From contig JAQUON010000028.1 of NCBI GenBank assembly GCA_028717045.1, positions 1 to 13,565 on the forward strand: a stretch of DNA of 13,565 nt. Reading direction: 5' to 3'. Position numbers and translations under genes: made by a program. Under the pieces are notes generated by a model that was not told where the DNA came from, searched no databases, and saw only the letters and a program-made list of their open reading frames with translations. Each line of letters starts with the position of its first letter. Position 1 is the first letter of the stretch. This DNA comes from Candidatus Omnitrophota bacterium. GTDB lineage: Bacteria > Omnitrophota > Gorgyraeia > Gygaellales > Profunditerraquicolaceae. Positions 1-4,875 of the stretch are shown here, in pieces.

Positions 1-84
1 CATGGCAGCCTCAGCCCGCTGGCCAGCAAACACGCAGATAATCGATATAATAATTCCTGCGCACAGGAATTTTTTCTTGCGCAT
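1..84 (-). CDS. Start of a secreted or membrane protein (partial; N-terminal 28 codons only)
   Basis: Only the first 28 codons are inside the window; the frame is open to base 1. The peptide starts with M-R-K-K-K, continues with a hydrophobic core (residues 6 to 20) and ends in a plausible signal peptidase I site, AEA before Ala-Met at about residue 26, so the product is probably exported. The start is supported by AAGGAG at 90-95, five bases upstream of the ATG. It lies about 100 bp after the 212-aa gene on the same strand, but a terminator stands between them. By position it would be the third gene of the surface operon, possibly an assembly factor or another subunit. Nothing in the visible part identifies the family. 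Confidence 0.75.
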   Translation of the reverse strand, partial: MRKKKFLCAGIIISIICVFAGQRAEAAM

Positions 85-97
85 ACGAGCTCCTTAG

Positions 98-140
98 AAA
101 ATTAAAAATTCCCCTTCTATTTAATAACGCCGAAGGGGAA
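98..140 (-). terminator. Intrinsic terminator (or attenuator) between the 212-aa gene and the next gene
   Basis: On the minus strand a perfect 9-bp stem (TTCCCCTTC pairing with GAAGGGGAA; arms 132-140 and 109-117) with a 14-nt loop is followed by TTTTTAATTTT. It comes about 50 bp after the stop of the 212-aa gene, and its U-tract ends only a few bases before the ribosome binding site of the next gene. An upstream 7-nt segment (150-156) can pair perfectly with 124-130 inside the terminator loop, which would compete with the terminator fold. Partial readthrough would give much 212-aa protein and little of the downstream product. Confidence 0.8.
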
Positions 141-187
141 AAGGCGCATGCGTTATCAGCACACTGTAACAGCAAAAAAACCAAAAA

Positions 188-826
188 TTAATATGCGACA
201 ACGCTCACAGTAACTTTACCAGTGTAATCACCGGAAAGCTGATTGAGCGGTATAGGCTCAAAGCCAGCGTCGCTCGGCGGTACATTGGGTATTGCATAAT
301 CAGCCCTGACGGTCTGCACTGCTGCACCATCACCGCTGCTGTAAAGCACCAATGAACCGTCTGCGGGGCCGGGATTACCTGTTGCTGCCCCTGAAGGACA
401 ATCCATCGCTGCATCTGCAGTAGTATCCCAGCAGCTGACTGAGGTAACACCCCAACCCTTTGCCAATCGCGTGCCTCCATTCCAGAGCCCGTCAGACTGA
501 GAGATAAGCTGATACCTCTGTCCTGCGGTAACCGCGGAAACAAAGAGCGCATAGTAATAGCGGGAGTACCATCTGCCTGCCTCGGTAACCTCATCAGCCA
601 ACAAATGCCTCAATTGGTCAAAGTTCATTACTGTCTGGTTGCCAGTAAATTGGTCATCAGCAGGGTCCGCGGTAAGCATGGAATCAACCTTTGCCATACC
701 CCAGGAAAGCTCCATAGTTGAAGGCAAATTGACAGCAACATCAATTTCAGCCGAGCTGGCCGCGTAGCACGTCGCCGCTAGGGAAACCGATAAAAACAGA
801 GCAAGAACTAACGATAACTTTTTCAT
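188..826 (-). CDS. Secreted beta-rich protein, candidate pilus or surface-fibre subunit (212 aa)
   Basis: Residues 1-22 form a classic signal peptide (M-K-K, hydrophobic core, cleavage after CYA), so the mature protein of about 190 residues is exported. It is rich in alternating hydrophobic strands. It ends with the strand LSGDYTGKVTVSVVAY (197-212), which resembles the C-terminal end of spore-coat-U/CsuA/B-type subunits. Cys132 and Cys143 could form a disulfide. Four landmarks match the repeat unit of the upstream 464-aa protein in the same order: an N-terminal strand (26-48), QRYQLIS (103-109), LVLYSSGDG (159-167) and the final G-x-Y strand. Relative to that repeat there is an insertion of about 40 residues after the first strand. 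Its very strong ribosome binding site suggests high expression. I do not recognise a named family; structural subunit is an inference from architecture and context. Confidence 0.85.
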   Translation of the reverse strand: MKKLSLVLALFLSVSLAATCYAASSAEIDVAVNLPSTMELSWGMAKVDSMLTADPADDQFTGNQTVMNFDQLRHLLADEVTEAGRWYSRYYYALFVSAVTAGQRYQLISQSDGLWNGGTRLAKGWGVTSVSCWDTTADAAMDCPSGAATGNPGPADGSLVLYSSGDGAAVQTVRADYAIPNVPPSDAGFEPIPLNQLSGDYTGKVTVSVVAY

Positions 827-831
827 TTAAT

Positions 832-841
832 TCACCTCCTT
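832..841 (-). promoter_or_regulatory. Near-perfect Shine-Dalgarno sequence for the 212-aa gene
   Basis: The minus strand reads AAGGAGGTGA followed by ATTAA and the ATG at 826-824. This is a ten-base match to the complement of the usual 16S rRNA 3' end and the strongest ribosome binding site in the window. It fixes the start of the 212-aa gene and contrasts with the gene upstream in the same operon, which has no Shine-Dalgarno sequence. Confidence 0.9.
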
Positions 842-886
842 CCTATTCCTCATTTTTACTTATTAATTATCTTACGCTGTATAACG

Positions 887-2281
887 CTAAATTTCCGAAA
901 GCGAATATACTATTCTTGTAGAGTAATCTCCGGCACGATAGTCAAGCGGAAGCTGTAATTCATAAACCAGCTTGAATGCATCGGGAGAACCCTTATTGTC
1001 AGACACAAAAAGCACCGTATCCCCCCTCTTAACCGGTGTTTTCTCAGGTACCTTAAGTTGGCCCTTTGTGCGCGCATCTTCCATTTGGATAGTAAAGAAC
1101 TTATCCGCTATCACATGGCCTTCTTTATCCGTCAATTCAGAAATGACCTTCTGGGTCATCTGATATTTCTTGCCTACGTTTGAATGTATCTCGATTTCTA
1201 CCTCGCTCTTCTGGGGAGGTTGGAGGGGTTTGACATTGCGAAACTGGATTAAGCCGCCGGATGCAGGCTTTATAACCAGGTCAAATATTCTGGGGACATC
1301 AACTTCAAAGTCAACGCTGTCTATAAGACGCAATTGTGAAAAATCTACTCCCCCAAGCAGGTATTTCATTTGGAAATTATATCTGCCCGCACTCAAATGC
1401 TGCGCGTTGTCAAGCCTATAGTTTAATACAAAACTGTCCGCGTCACCCTGGGGAGACGAAGTATAGATTGCCTGCTGCCTGCCGGAAAGGGGTGTTAACT
1501 CGCTTAACGCCATGCCTCTGCCTGATGAGCTTCCTATAAAATTAACTACTTCGTAGGGAAGCTCTGAACCATCAGAGCCCATCGGCACTCCTTCGGGCAC
1601 CTGGAGAATGCTGAATTGTTTACCGAAGCCGCCGCGTATAGTGATTGTTACCTCTGCTGAGCTGTCCTCTTTCGCACCTGCCTGTAAAACGACCCGTTTT
1701 GAGCCTGTTTGAGTAGTGACCTCTATAGAAGAAGCAACCTCGACTTCAGCAAATATATTCAGTATTACCGTTACAGGGGACTCGGCCGAATCTATAGGTT
1801 CCAGGGTGAAAGCGATCCTTCCCCGGTAAGAACCCGCAGAAGCATCAGGAGGAAGGATCAAGCCGTAGACTAACGTAAATGTATCTGATTCCCCGCCTTG
1901 GGCCGAGGTATATATCACCGGCCTTCCCATACCGACCGCGTATTCCTGCTCCACGTGGAGCGTACCAGCCCTATTTGTGCCCCTAATGCCATAAACCCTG
2001 AAATCATTTTGGGGGATTTGATACCCATCGTCTGTATGTAAAGGCTCAAGAAGAGATTGTACGACGCGATATTGCTTTGCGATGTCGGAACTTACCGTGA
2101 CTGTGACCTCGCGGTTCACCCTGCCCAAAGCAGGAGAAATTTTCCCGTACCGTAAATCATATCCTCCTTCGTATGGCACTACAGACAAAGAAAATGAACT
2201 TGCGAAAGTAGGAATAGGAAATACGCAGGAAAAGAAAAACGCGAAGGTTATGATAAGGTATTTTCGATTCAATCGAGCCAT
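887..2281 (-). CDS. Secreted protein with three tandem beta-sandwich-like repeats (464 aa)
   Basis: Residues 1-27 are a signal peptide (basic start, FAFFF core, cleavage after TFA). The rest is three diverged copies of a domain of about 150 residues: 29-163, 184-310 and 332-464. Each copy has an N-terminal strand, then K-[QK]-[YF]-x(3)-Q (69-75, 221-227, 371-377). It then has a block ending F-x-L-x-Y (123-139, 272-288, 424-440) and a closing AG-x-Y strand (149-152, 298-301, 450-453). There are no cysteines in the mature part, so folding would not need disulfides. The end of repeat 1 (YGLILPPDASAGSYRGRI) resembles the C-terminus of spore-coat-U/Csu fimbrial subunits. The next gene, 60 bp downstream with no terminator between, looks like a one-domain relative. 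The ATG has no ribosome binding site; an in-frame stop three codons upstream leaves it as the only sensible start. Family unnamed; a surface or pilus-like role is inferred. Confidence 0.85.
   Translation of the reverse strand: MARLNRKYLIITFAFFFSCVFPIPTFASSFSLSVVPYEGGYDLRYGKISPALGRVNREVTVTVSSDIAKQYRVVQSLLEPLHTDDGYQIPQNDFRVYGIRGTNRAGTLHVEQEYAVGMGRPVIYTSAQGGESDTFTLVYGLILPPDASAGSYRGRIAFTLEPIDSAESPVTVILNIFAEVEVASSIEVTTQTGSKRVVLQAGAKEDSSAEVTITIRGGFGKQFSILQVPEGVPMGSDGSELPYEVVNFIGSSSGRGMALSELTPLSGRQQAIYTSSPQGDADSFVLNYRLDNAQHLSAGRYNFQMKYLLGGVDFSQLRLIDSVDFEVDVPRIFDLVIKPASGGLIQFRNVKPLQPPQKSEVEIEIHSNVGKKYQMTQKVISELTDKEGHVIADKFFTIQMEDARTKGQLKVPEKTPVKRGDTVLFVSDNKGSPDAFKLVYELQLPLDYRAGDYSTRIVYSLSEI
890..2197 (-). 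repeat. Three-fold internal protein repeat of about 150 codons
   Basis: The repeats are at 2197-1793, 1732-1352 and 1288-890. Spacing between equivalent landmarks is almost constant: the K-[QK]-[YF] motif recurs after 152 and 150 residues, and the [YF]-x-S block after 149 and 152 residues. Similarity is seen at protein level only; the DNA copies are well diverged, so this is an old duplication rather than a recent expansion. Confidence 0.8.
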
Positions 2282-2289
2282 TTTTGATT

Positions 2290-2317
2290 ATTATATATTA
2301 TTATATGCTTTTGTCAA
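2290..2317 (-). promoter_or_regulatory. Consensus sigma-70 promoter for the surface operon (leaderless start)
   Basis: The minus strand carries TTGACA (2317-2312), a 16-bp spacer and TATAAT (2295-2290), both hexamers perfect. The expected start site is about base 2283, zero to two bases before the ATG at 2281-2279. A second TATAAT at 2305-2300 lacks a good -35 but would give only about 12 nt of leader. In either case there is no room for a Shine-Dalgarno sequence. Confidence 0.75.
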
Positions 2318-2321
2318 TCAG

Positions 2322-2367
2322 ATAAAACAAAAAGGCCATACTGACCCTTTTTAAGTCAATCTGGCCT
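2322..2367 (-). terminator. Intrinsic terminator upstream of the surface operon
   Basis: On the minus strand AGGCCA (2367-2362) pairs with TGGCCT (2338-2333), and the stem continues through a two-mismatch stretch to a TGAC/GTCA inner helix with a 9-nt A-rich loop. TTTTTGTTTT follows. It lies between the second promoter (2444-2472) and the third (2290-2317), so it ends the short transcript started at about 2437. Confidence 0.7.
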
Positions 2368-2437
2368 CAAAATAAGCCTGATTATTCCGATTTCCTCCTA
2401 ATCGGAATACCAAACTATAAAAACTTTGTTAAAGATT
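2325..2437 (-). ncRNA. Candidate small RNA or riboswitch-like leader of about 110 nt
   Basis: The unit is defined only by signals: a near-perfect promoter (TTGACA-17-TATACT) with a predicted start at about 2437, and an intrinsic terminator ending at about 2325. No open reading frame of note lies between them. The RNA would hold a 10-bp perfect hairpin (arms 2409-2400 and 2392-2383) that presents AGGAGGA in its loop, followed by the terminator hairpin. It may be a free small RNA; the GGA-bearing loop is the sort bound by CsrA-type proteins, or it could mimic a Shine-Dalgarno sequence. It could also be a terminator-controlled leader of the 464-aa gene. I do not recognise it as a known RNA family. 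Confidence 0.45.
2383..2409 (-). other. Perfect 10-bp hairpin with AGGAGGA loop
   Basis: The minus strand reads TATTCCGATT, then the 7-nt loop AGGAGGA, then AATCGGAATA, so all ten pairs are Watson-Crick. No T-run follows and no start codon sits at ribosome-binding distance from AGGAGG, so it is neither an obvious terminator nor a usable ribosome binding site. It lies within the candidate small RNA. Confidence 0.75.
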
Positions 2438-2443
2438 TTTATA

Positions 2444-2472
2444 AGTATAGCGCAGTAGACTGTTTTTGTCAA
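2444..2472 (-). promoter_or_regulatory. Near-perfect sigma-70 promoter for the candidate small RNA
   Basis: The minus strand has TTGACA (2472-2467), a 17-bp spacer and TATACT (2449-2444). Eleven of twelve hexamer bases match consensus and the spacing is optimal. The predicted start is about 2437. It begins 28 bp after the stop codon of the 109-aa gene. Confidence 0.7.
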
Positions 2473-2499
2473 GGTTAAATGTAGTAATATGAGCTTTGT

Positions 2500-2829
2500 T
2501 TAAACACAGTTTTGGATAGCAGAAATACTTATCTTGAGAGAATGCATAAAGTAAATTAAAAATAATTTGCCTGAACTGAACAAAAGAACACTTCCTTTAA
2601 TACGGCAGAAGAATTTCTCATTCTGATCCTTATGATTGATTATACGCAGGACATACATGTATGGAAGCGGCCTTTCGACCGATGAGGGGTCCGATATTTC
2701 CCTCGCAATACAAACCAAGTGCCGGCGGATAACATTACGGACTCCCTGCCTGTCGAAAGTCTCTGAGCTTGACAGGGCCTTTCTCTTCTTATCAGACGAA
2801 GTCATAGCCTTAAAAAGAAGATCGCGCAT
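2500..2829 (-). CDS. Small protein of unknown function (109 aa)
   Basis: The ATG at 2829-2827 follows AAAAGGTG at a good distance and lies just after a leader with its own promoter and a terminator-like hairpin, which supports a real gene. The product is basic and partly polar at the N-terminus (SSDKKRKALSSSE, 11-23), then has an R-RR-H segment near residue 35. Its C-terminal half is beta-like (KFFCRIKGSVLLFSSGKLFL, 71-90), with Cys39, Cys74 and Cys108. There is no signal peptide and no clear membrane helix, so it is probably cytoplasmic. The sequence reads like protein rather than random translation and vaguely recalls small uncharacterised proteins of uncultured bacteria, but I cannot name a family or function. 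It sits alone between two promoters. Confidence 0.6.
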   Translation of the reverse strand: MRDLLFKAMTSSDKKRKALSSSETFDRQGVRNVIRRHLVCIAREISDPSSVERPLPYMYVLRIINHKDQNEKFFCRIKGSVLLFSSGKLFLIYFMHSLKISISAIQNCV

Positions 2830-2842
2830 TTTGCACCTTTTC

Positions 2843-2901
2843 TAAAAAAATGCCGGGTTGCGTATCAATTTATCTTCCCCTTCTCTCTCATGCAACCCGG
2901 C
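2843..2901 (-). terminator. Terminator or attenuator hairpin in the leader of the 109-aa gene
   Basis: The minus strand has GCCGGGTTGC (2901-2892), a 30-nt loop and the perfect 10-bp complement GCAACCCGGC (2861-2852), followed by A and seven Ts (2850-2844). The hairpin is GC-rich and lies only 14 bp before the ATG of the 109-aa gene. It would act either as an attenuator of that gene or as the end of a leader RNA of about 190 nt. The loop is longer than usual for an intrinsic terminator. Confidence 0.65.
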
Positions 2902-2905
2902 TCAC

Positions 2906-2960
2906 CCCTTAATAATACCGTGACTGGCGGGGTTTAAGCAAAATTACTGCTCCTCAAGGG
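2906..2960 (-). promoter_or_regulatory. Possible structured leader element (aptamer-like fold) before the attenuator
   Basis: By hand, the minus-strand RNA can form an outer helix CCCUU/AAGGG (2960-2956 with 2910-2906). This encloses a hairpin GAGCA/UGCUU (2952-2948 with 2940-2936) and a short CCG/CGG hairpin (2930-2928 with 2920-2918). A terminator-like hairpin begins only five bases later. The AACCC in this segment could also pair with the GGGUU of the terminator's 5' arm, giving an alternative fold. The helices are short and I do not recognise a known riboswitch class. Confidence 0.3.
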
Positions 2961-3041
2961 AAAAAATAATAGCCAATTATGAAAACACTTTTATAAAGTA
3001 TGTAAAAAGAACGGAAAAAAAATTACTATTTCCTTAGTAAA

Positions 3042-3071
3042 AGTATAGCATTTCTATTTCTCTGATTTCAA
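3042..3071 (-). promoter_or_regulatory. Extended -10 promoter for the leader and 109-aa gene
   Basis: The minus strand has TTGAAA (3071-3066), an 18-bp spacer ending in TGC, and TATACT (3047-3042), which makes an extended -10 element. The predicted start is about 3035, giving an untranslated leader of about 205 nt. An AT-rich 6-bp hairpin (TTACTA/TAGTAA, 3040-3023) followed by a T-run lies right at the start site; it is too weak to call a terminator. Confidence 0.6.
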
Positions 3072-3089
3072 GTAAAACAAAGTATTTAT

Positions 3090-3103
3090 AGAAAGCGTTT
3101 TCA
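3090..3103 (-). promoter_or_regulatory. LacI-family-type operator-like palindrome upstream of the promoter
   Basis: The minus strand reads TGAAAACGCTTTCT, which fits the CG-centred pattern GAAA-N-CG-N-TTTC and 13 of 14 positions of the CcpA cre consensus (TGWAANCGNTNWCA). Its centre is near position -61 relative to the predicted start at 3035, a place typical of activator sites. The region is AT-rich and this is a single site, so chance occurrence is possible. Confidence 0.3.
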
Positions 3104-3140
3104 GTATTATTGGTTTTTAACCCGTAATAGAAAAGAATTA

Positions 3141-3764
3141 TTAAAACAGCCTTTGTTCTTTTCCCTGTAGCAACTTAGAGATATTACTGTGGTGGCGGGC
3201 TATTGAAAGAAGCGCAAGAAGTATACTAACGGTAATTATAGGCGCGGGTTGTTTAAATACATAGGCATATACGGGAAGCATTATAGCCGTGACGATAGAA
3301 GCAAGCGAGACTATCCTAAAAAACAGGAATACCGCAGACCATGTCAAAAAGAGGGACAACAGGATAATTTTAAGCGAAGCAATGGTGCAGGCCAAAGCCA
3401 AGAGTACGCCAAGAGTAGTCGCAACTCCTTTGCCCCCTTTAAACCGCAAAAACACCGGCCAGTTATGGCCGATGATACAAGCTAATCCTAAAATAATTCC
3501 AAGCAGTTGAGGTGAAATAACGGTATCGAGCTGTCCGGATGAATTACCTAGAAACACAACTGCAATAAAACCCTTGAGGATATCTATGCATAACACGGCA
3601 ATGCCCGGCCCCTTACCTAAGACGCGAAAGGCATTAGTAGCTCCGACATTGCCTGACCCTACCCTGCGTATATCAACCCCCTTAAGAAGTTTCCCAAAGA
3701 TATATGCGGTAGGGAACGAGCCGACTAGATAGCTAATGACTGTTCTGAGCAGTATCTGTGCCAT
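3141..3764 (-). CDS. plsY: Acyl-phosphate:glycerol-3-phosphate acyltransferase PlsY
   Basis: PlsY is an integral membrane enzyme that moves the acyl group from acyl-phosphate to glycerol-3-phosphate, giving lysophosphatidic acid, the first step of phospholipid synthesis. The 207 residues have the usual length and show the family signatures: GSGNVGATN (36-44), GHNWPVFLRFKGGKGVATTL (99-118) and a late HHSNISKLL (191-199). Several hydrophobic membrane segments separate them. The start is placed by the typical opening before SYLVGSFPTAY. It overlaps pgsA by 32 nt with no obvious ribosome binding site of its own, which suggests translational coupling. It is the last gene of the housekeeping array; about 70 bp later a new promoter begins. 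Confidence 0.95.
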   Translation of the reverse strand: MAQILLRTVISYLVGSFPTAYIFGKLLKGVDIRRVGSGNVGATNAFRVLGKGPGIAVLCIDILKGFIAVVFLGNSSGQLDTVISPQLLGIILGLACIIGHNWPVFLRFKGGKGVATTLGVLLALACTIASLKIILLSLFLTWSAVFLFFRIVSLASIVTAIMLPVYAYVFKQPAPIITVSILLALLSIARHHSNISKLLQGKEQRLF

Positions 3765-4281
3765 ACAAAACTTTGAAACCCCTCATAAGGTAATCTACCC
3801 CGGAAATAATGGTGAATACCGCAGCAAGCCACCAGAATACAAAAGAAATGCGCAGCTTCACCAGCACTGCGATAATAGCCGACATCTGAAAAGTAGTCGT
3901 GATTTTTCCCCATTTGGTAGGGGCGACATTTAACTTTTGTTTTATCATATAAATAAGCACGGCGCCGAAAATAATAAGCAGGTCCCTGGTAACCACAATC
4001 AGAATGAGCCAAAACGGCAGCTCTTTGAATAAATAAAGGCTGATAAATGCGCTCACCAGAAGCGCCTTATCCGCAAGCGGGTCAAGGATGACGCCTGCCT
4101 GTGATTTGAGTTTCGACTTCCTGGCGATATAGCCGTCTATCGCATCGGAAAAAACTGCAACCAGAAAAATAACCAATGCCGCAATGCGCAGGTAATGGTA
4201 TTCGGATGAATAATACAGACAGGCGATAAAAAAAGGGACGCTTAAAATCCTAAAAAGCGATATTTTGTTCGCAAAATTCAT
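3733..4281 (-). CDS. pgsA: CDP-diacylglycerol--glycerol-3-phosphate 3-phosphatidyltransferase PgsA
   Basis: PgsA is a membrane enzyme of the CDP-alcohol phosphatidyltransferase family that makes phosphatidylglycerol phosphate, the committed step to phosphatidylglycerol and cardiolipin. The signature D-x2-D-G-x2-A-R-x8-G-x3-D-x3-D is complete: Asp46, Asp49-Gly50, Ala53-Arg54, Gly63, Asp67 and Asp71. The 182 residues match the usual length and are mostly hydrophobic helices. Other family members (for example phosphatidylserine synthase) share the motif; the length, the N-terminus N-x-A-N-K-I-S-L-F-R and the neighbours favour PgsA. The start overlaps the end of lepB by 4 nt and its end overlaps plsY by 32 nt. 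Confidence 0.92.
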   Translation of the reverse strand: MNFANKISLFRILSVPFFIACLYYSSEYHYLRIAALVIFLVAVFSDAIDGYIARKSKLKSQAGVILDPLADKALLVSAFISLYLFKELPFWLILIVVTRDLLIIFGAVLIYMIKQKLNVAPTKWGKITTTFQMSAIIAVLVKLRISFVFWWLAAVFTIISGVDYLMRGFKVLYGTDTAQNSH

Positions 4282-4874
4282 CGGATTATCCTTACGCGCG
4301 GAAACGGCCAGTAGATCAGGATGGCTTTCCCTAAAATATTTTTACGAGGGACAAATCCCCAATACCGACTGTCTTCCGAAGAAGCAGAATTATCCCCCAG
4401 TACAAAAAAGCTCTCATCGGGAACCTTGATCTTTACGCCCCCCTCCCCCCAAGAGCCCCTGTTATAGTAGTAACGCTGGCTAAACACCGACTCAGTAAGC
4501 GGCTTGTCGTTTACATAGACCGTTCCGTTCTTTATTTCGACTGTTTCTCCCCCGACAGCGACCAGTCTTTTGATGAAATCCTTTTTTGTATTTTTAGGGT
4601 AAATGAAGACAATGACGTCCCCCCTCTTTGGCTGCCTTAACCCGGGGAGCCTGATATCCGTAAAGGGTATCTTGGGCCCATAAAGGAACTTACTGACCAG
4701 TATCACATCGCCCTCGAGCAATGTCGGTCTCATAGAGCCGGTGGGTATCTTAAAGGCCTGGATAAAAAACGTGCGTATTATCATCGCTAAAATAAAAGCG
4801 ATGAGCAATGACTCAGCCCATTCCTTAAGTACAGGCCGTATTCGGCCCTTTGTGCGGGGGTTCTTTTCTTTCAT
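4278..4874 (-). CDS. lepB: Signal peptidase I
   Basis: This membrane-bound serine protease removes signal peptides from exported proteins; the secreted proteins encoded at the left of the window would be its substrates. One membrane helix (about 20-41) is followed by the catalytic Ser47 in PTGSMRPTL and the general base Lys102 in IKRLVAVGGE. The conserved box GDNSASSEDSRYWGFV lies at 160-175. The 198-residue length with a single N-terminal helix resembles the shorter type of signal peptidase I rather than the two-helix E. coli enzyme. Its start is one base after the lepA stop and its end overlaps pgsA by 4 nt, so it is part of one transcript. The lepA-lepB order is also found in E. coli and other bacteria. 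Confidence 0.96.
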   Translation of the reverse strand: MKEKNPRTKGRIRPVLKEWAESLLIAFILAMIIRTFFIQAFKIPTGSMRPTLLEGDVILVSKFLYGPKIPFTDIRLPGLRQPKRGDVIVFIYPKNTKKDFIKRLVAVGGETVEIKNGTVYVNDKPLTESVFSQRYYYNRGSWGEGGVKIKVPDESFFVLGDNSASSEDSRYWGFVPRKNILGKAILIYWPFPRVRIIR

Positions 4875-4875
4875 A

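Noticed and set aside
205..594. 129-codon open frame on the minus strand inside the 212-aa gene
   Set aside because: It is a different frame of the secreted protein gene, which has the signal peptide and the perfect ribosome binding site; the shadow has neither.
890..2281. CRISPR or DNA tandem repeat in the 464-aa gene
   Set aside because: The repetition is at protein level only; no repeated DNA units or spacers are seen. I also saw no CRISPR array, tRNA, rRNA, insertion sequence or attachment site elsewhere in the window.
2082..2354. 90-codon open frame on the plus strand across the start of the 464-aa gene
   Set aside because: It runs antisense through a signal peptide, a promoter and a terminator that are better supported.
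2416..2443. AT-rich imperfect inverted repeat near the predicted small-RNA start
   Set aside because: The stem is nearly all A-T with a bulge and a 3-nt loop; it overlaps the start-site region and can be explained by base composition.
3015..3040. TTACTA/TAGTAA hairpin with T-run as a terminator
   Set aside because: It is only six AT-rich pairs and sits at the predicted transcription start, where a terminator would make no sense; it is probably AT-rich promoter sequence.
3108..3125. Small GGTT/AACC hairpin after plsY as an operon terminator
   Set aside because: Only four pairs and no T-run follows; too weak to call.
3725..4012. 95-codon open frame on the minus strand overlapping pgsA and plsY
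   Set aside because: It is a second frame of pgsA; the CDP-alcohol transferase motif is in the other frame.
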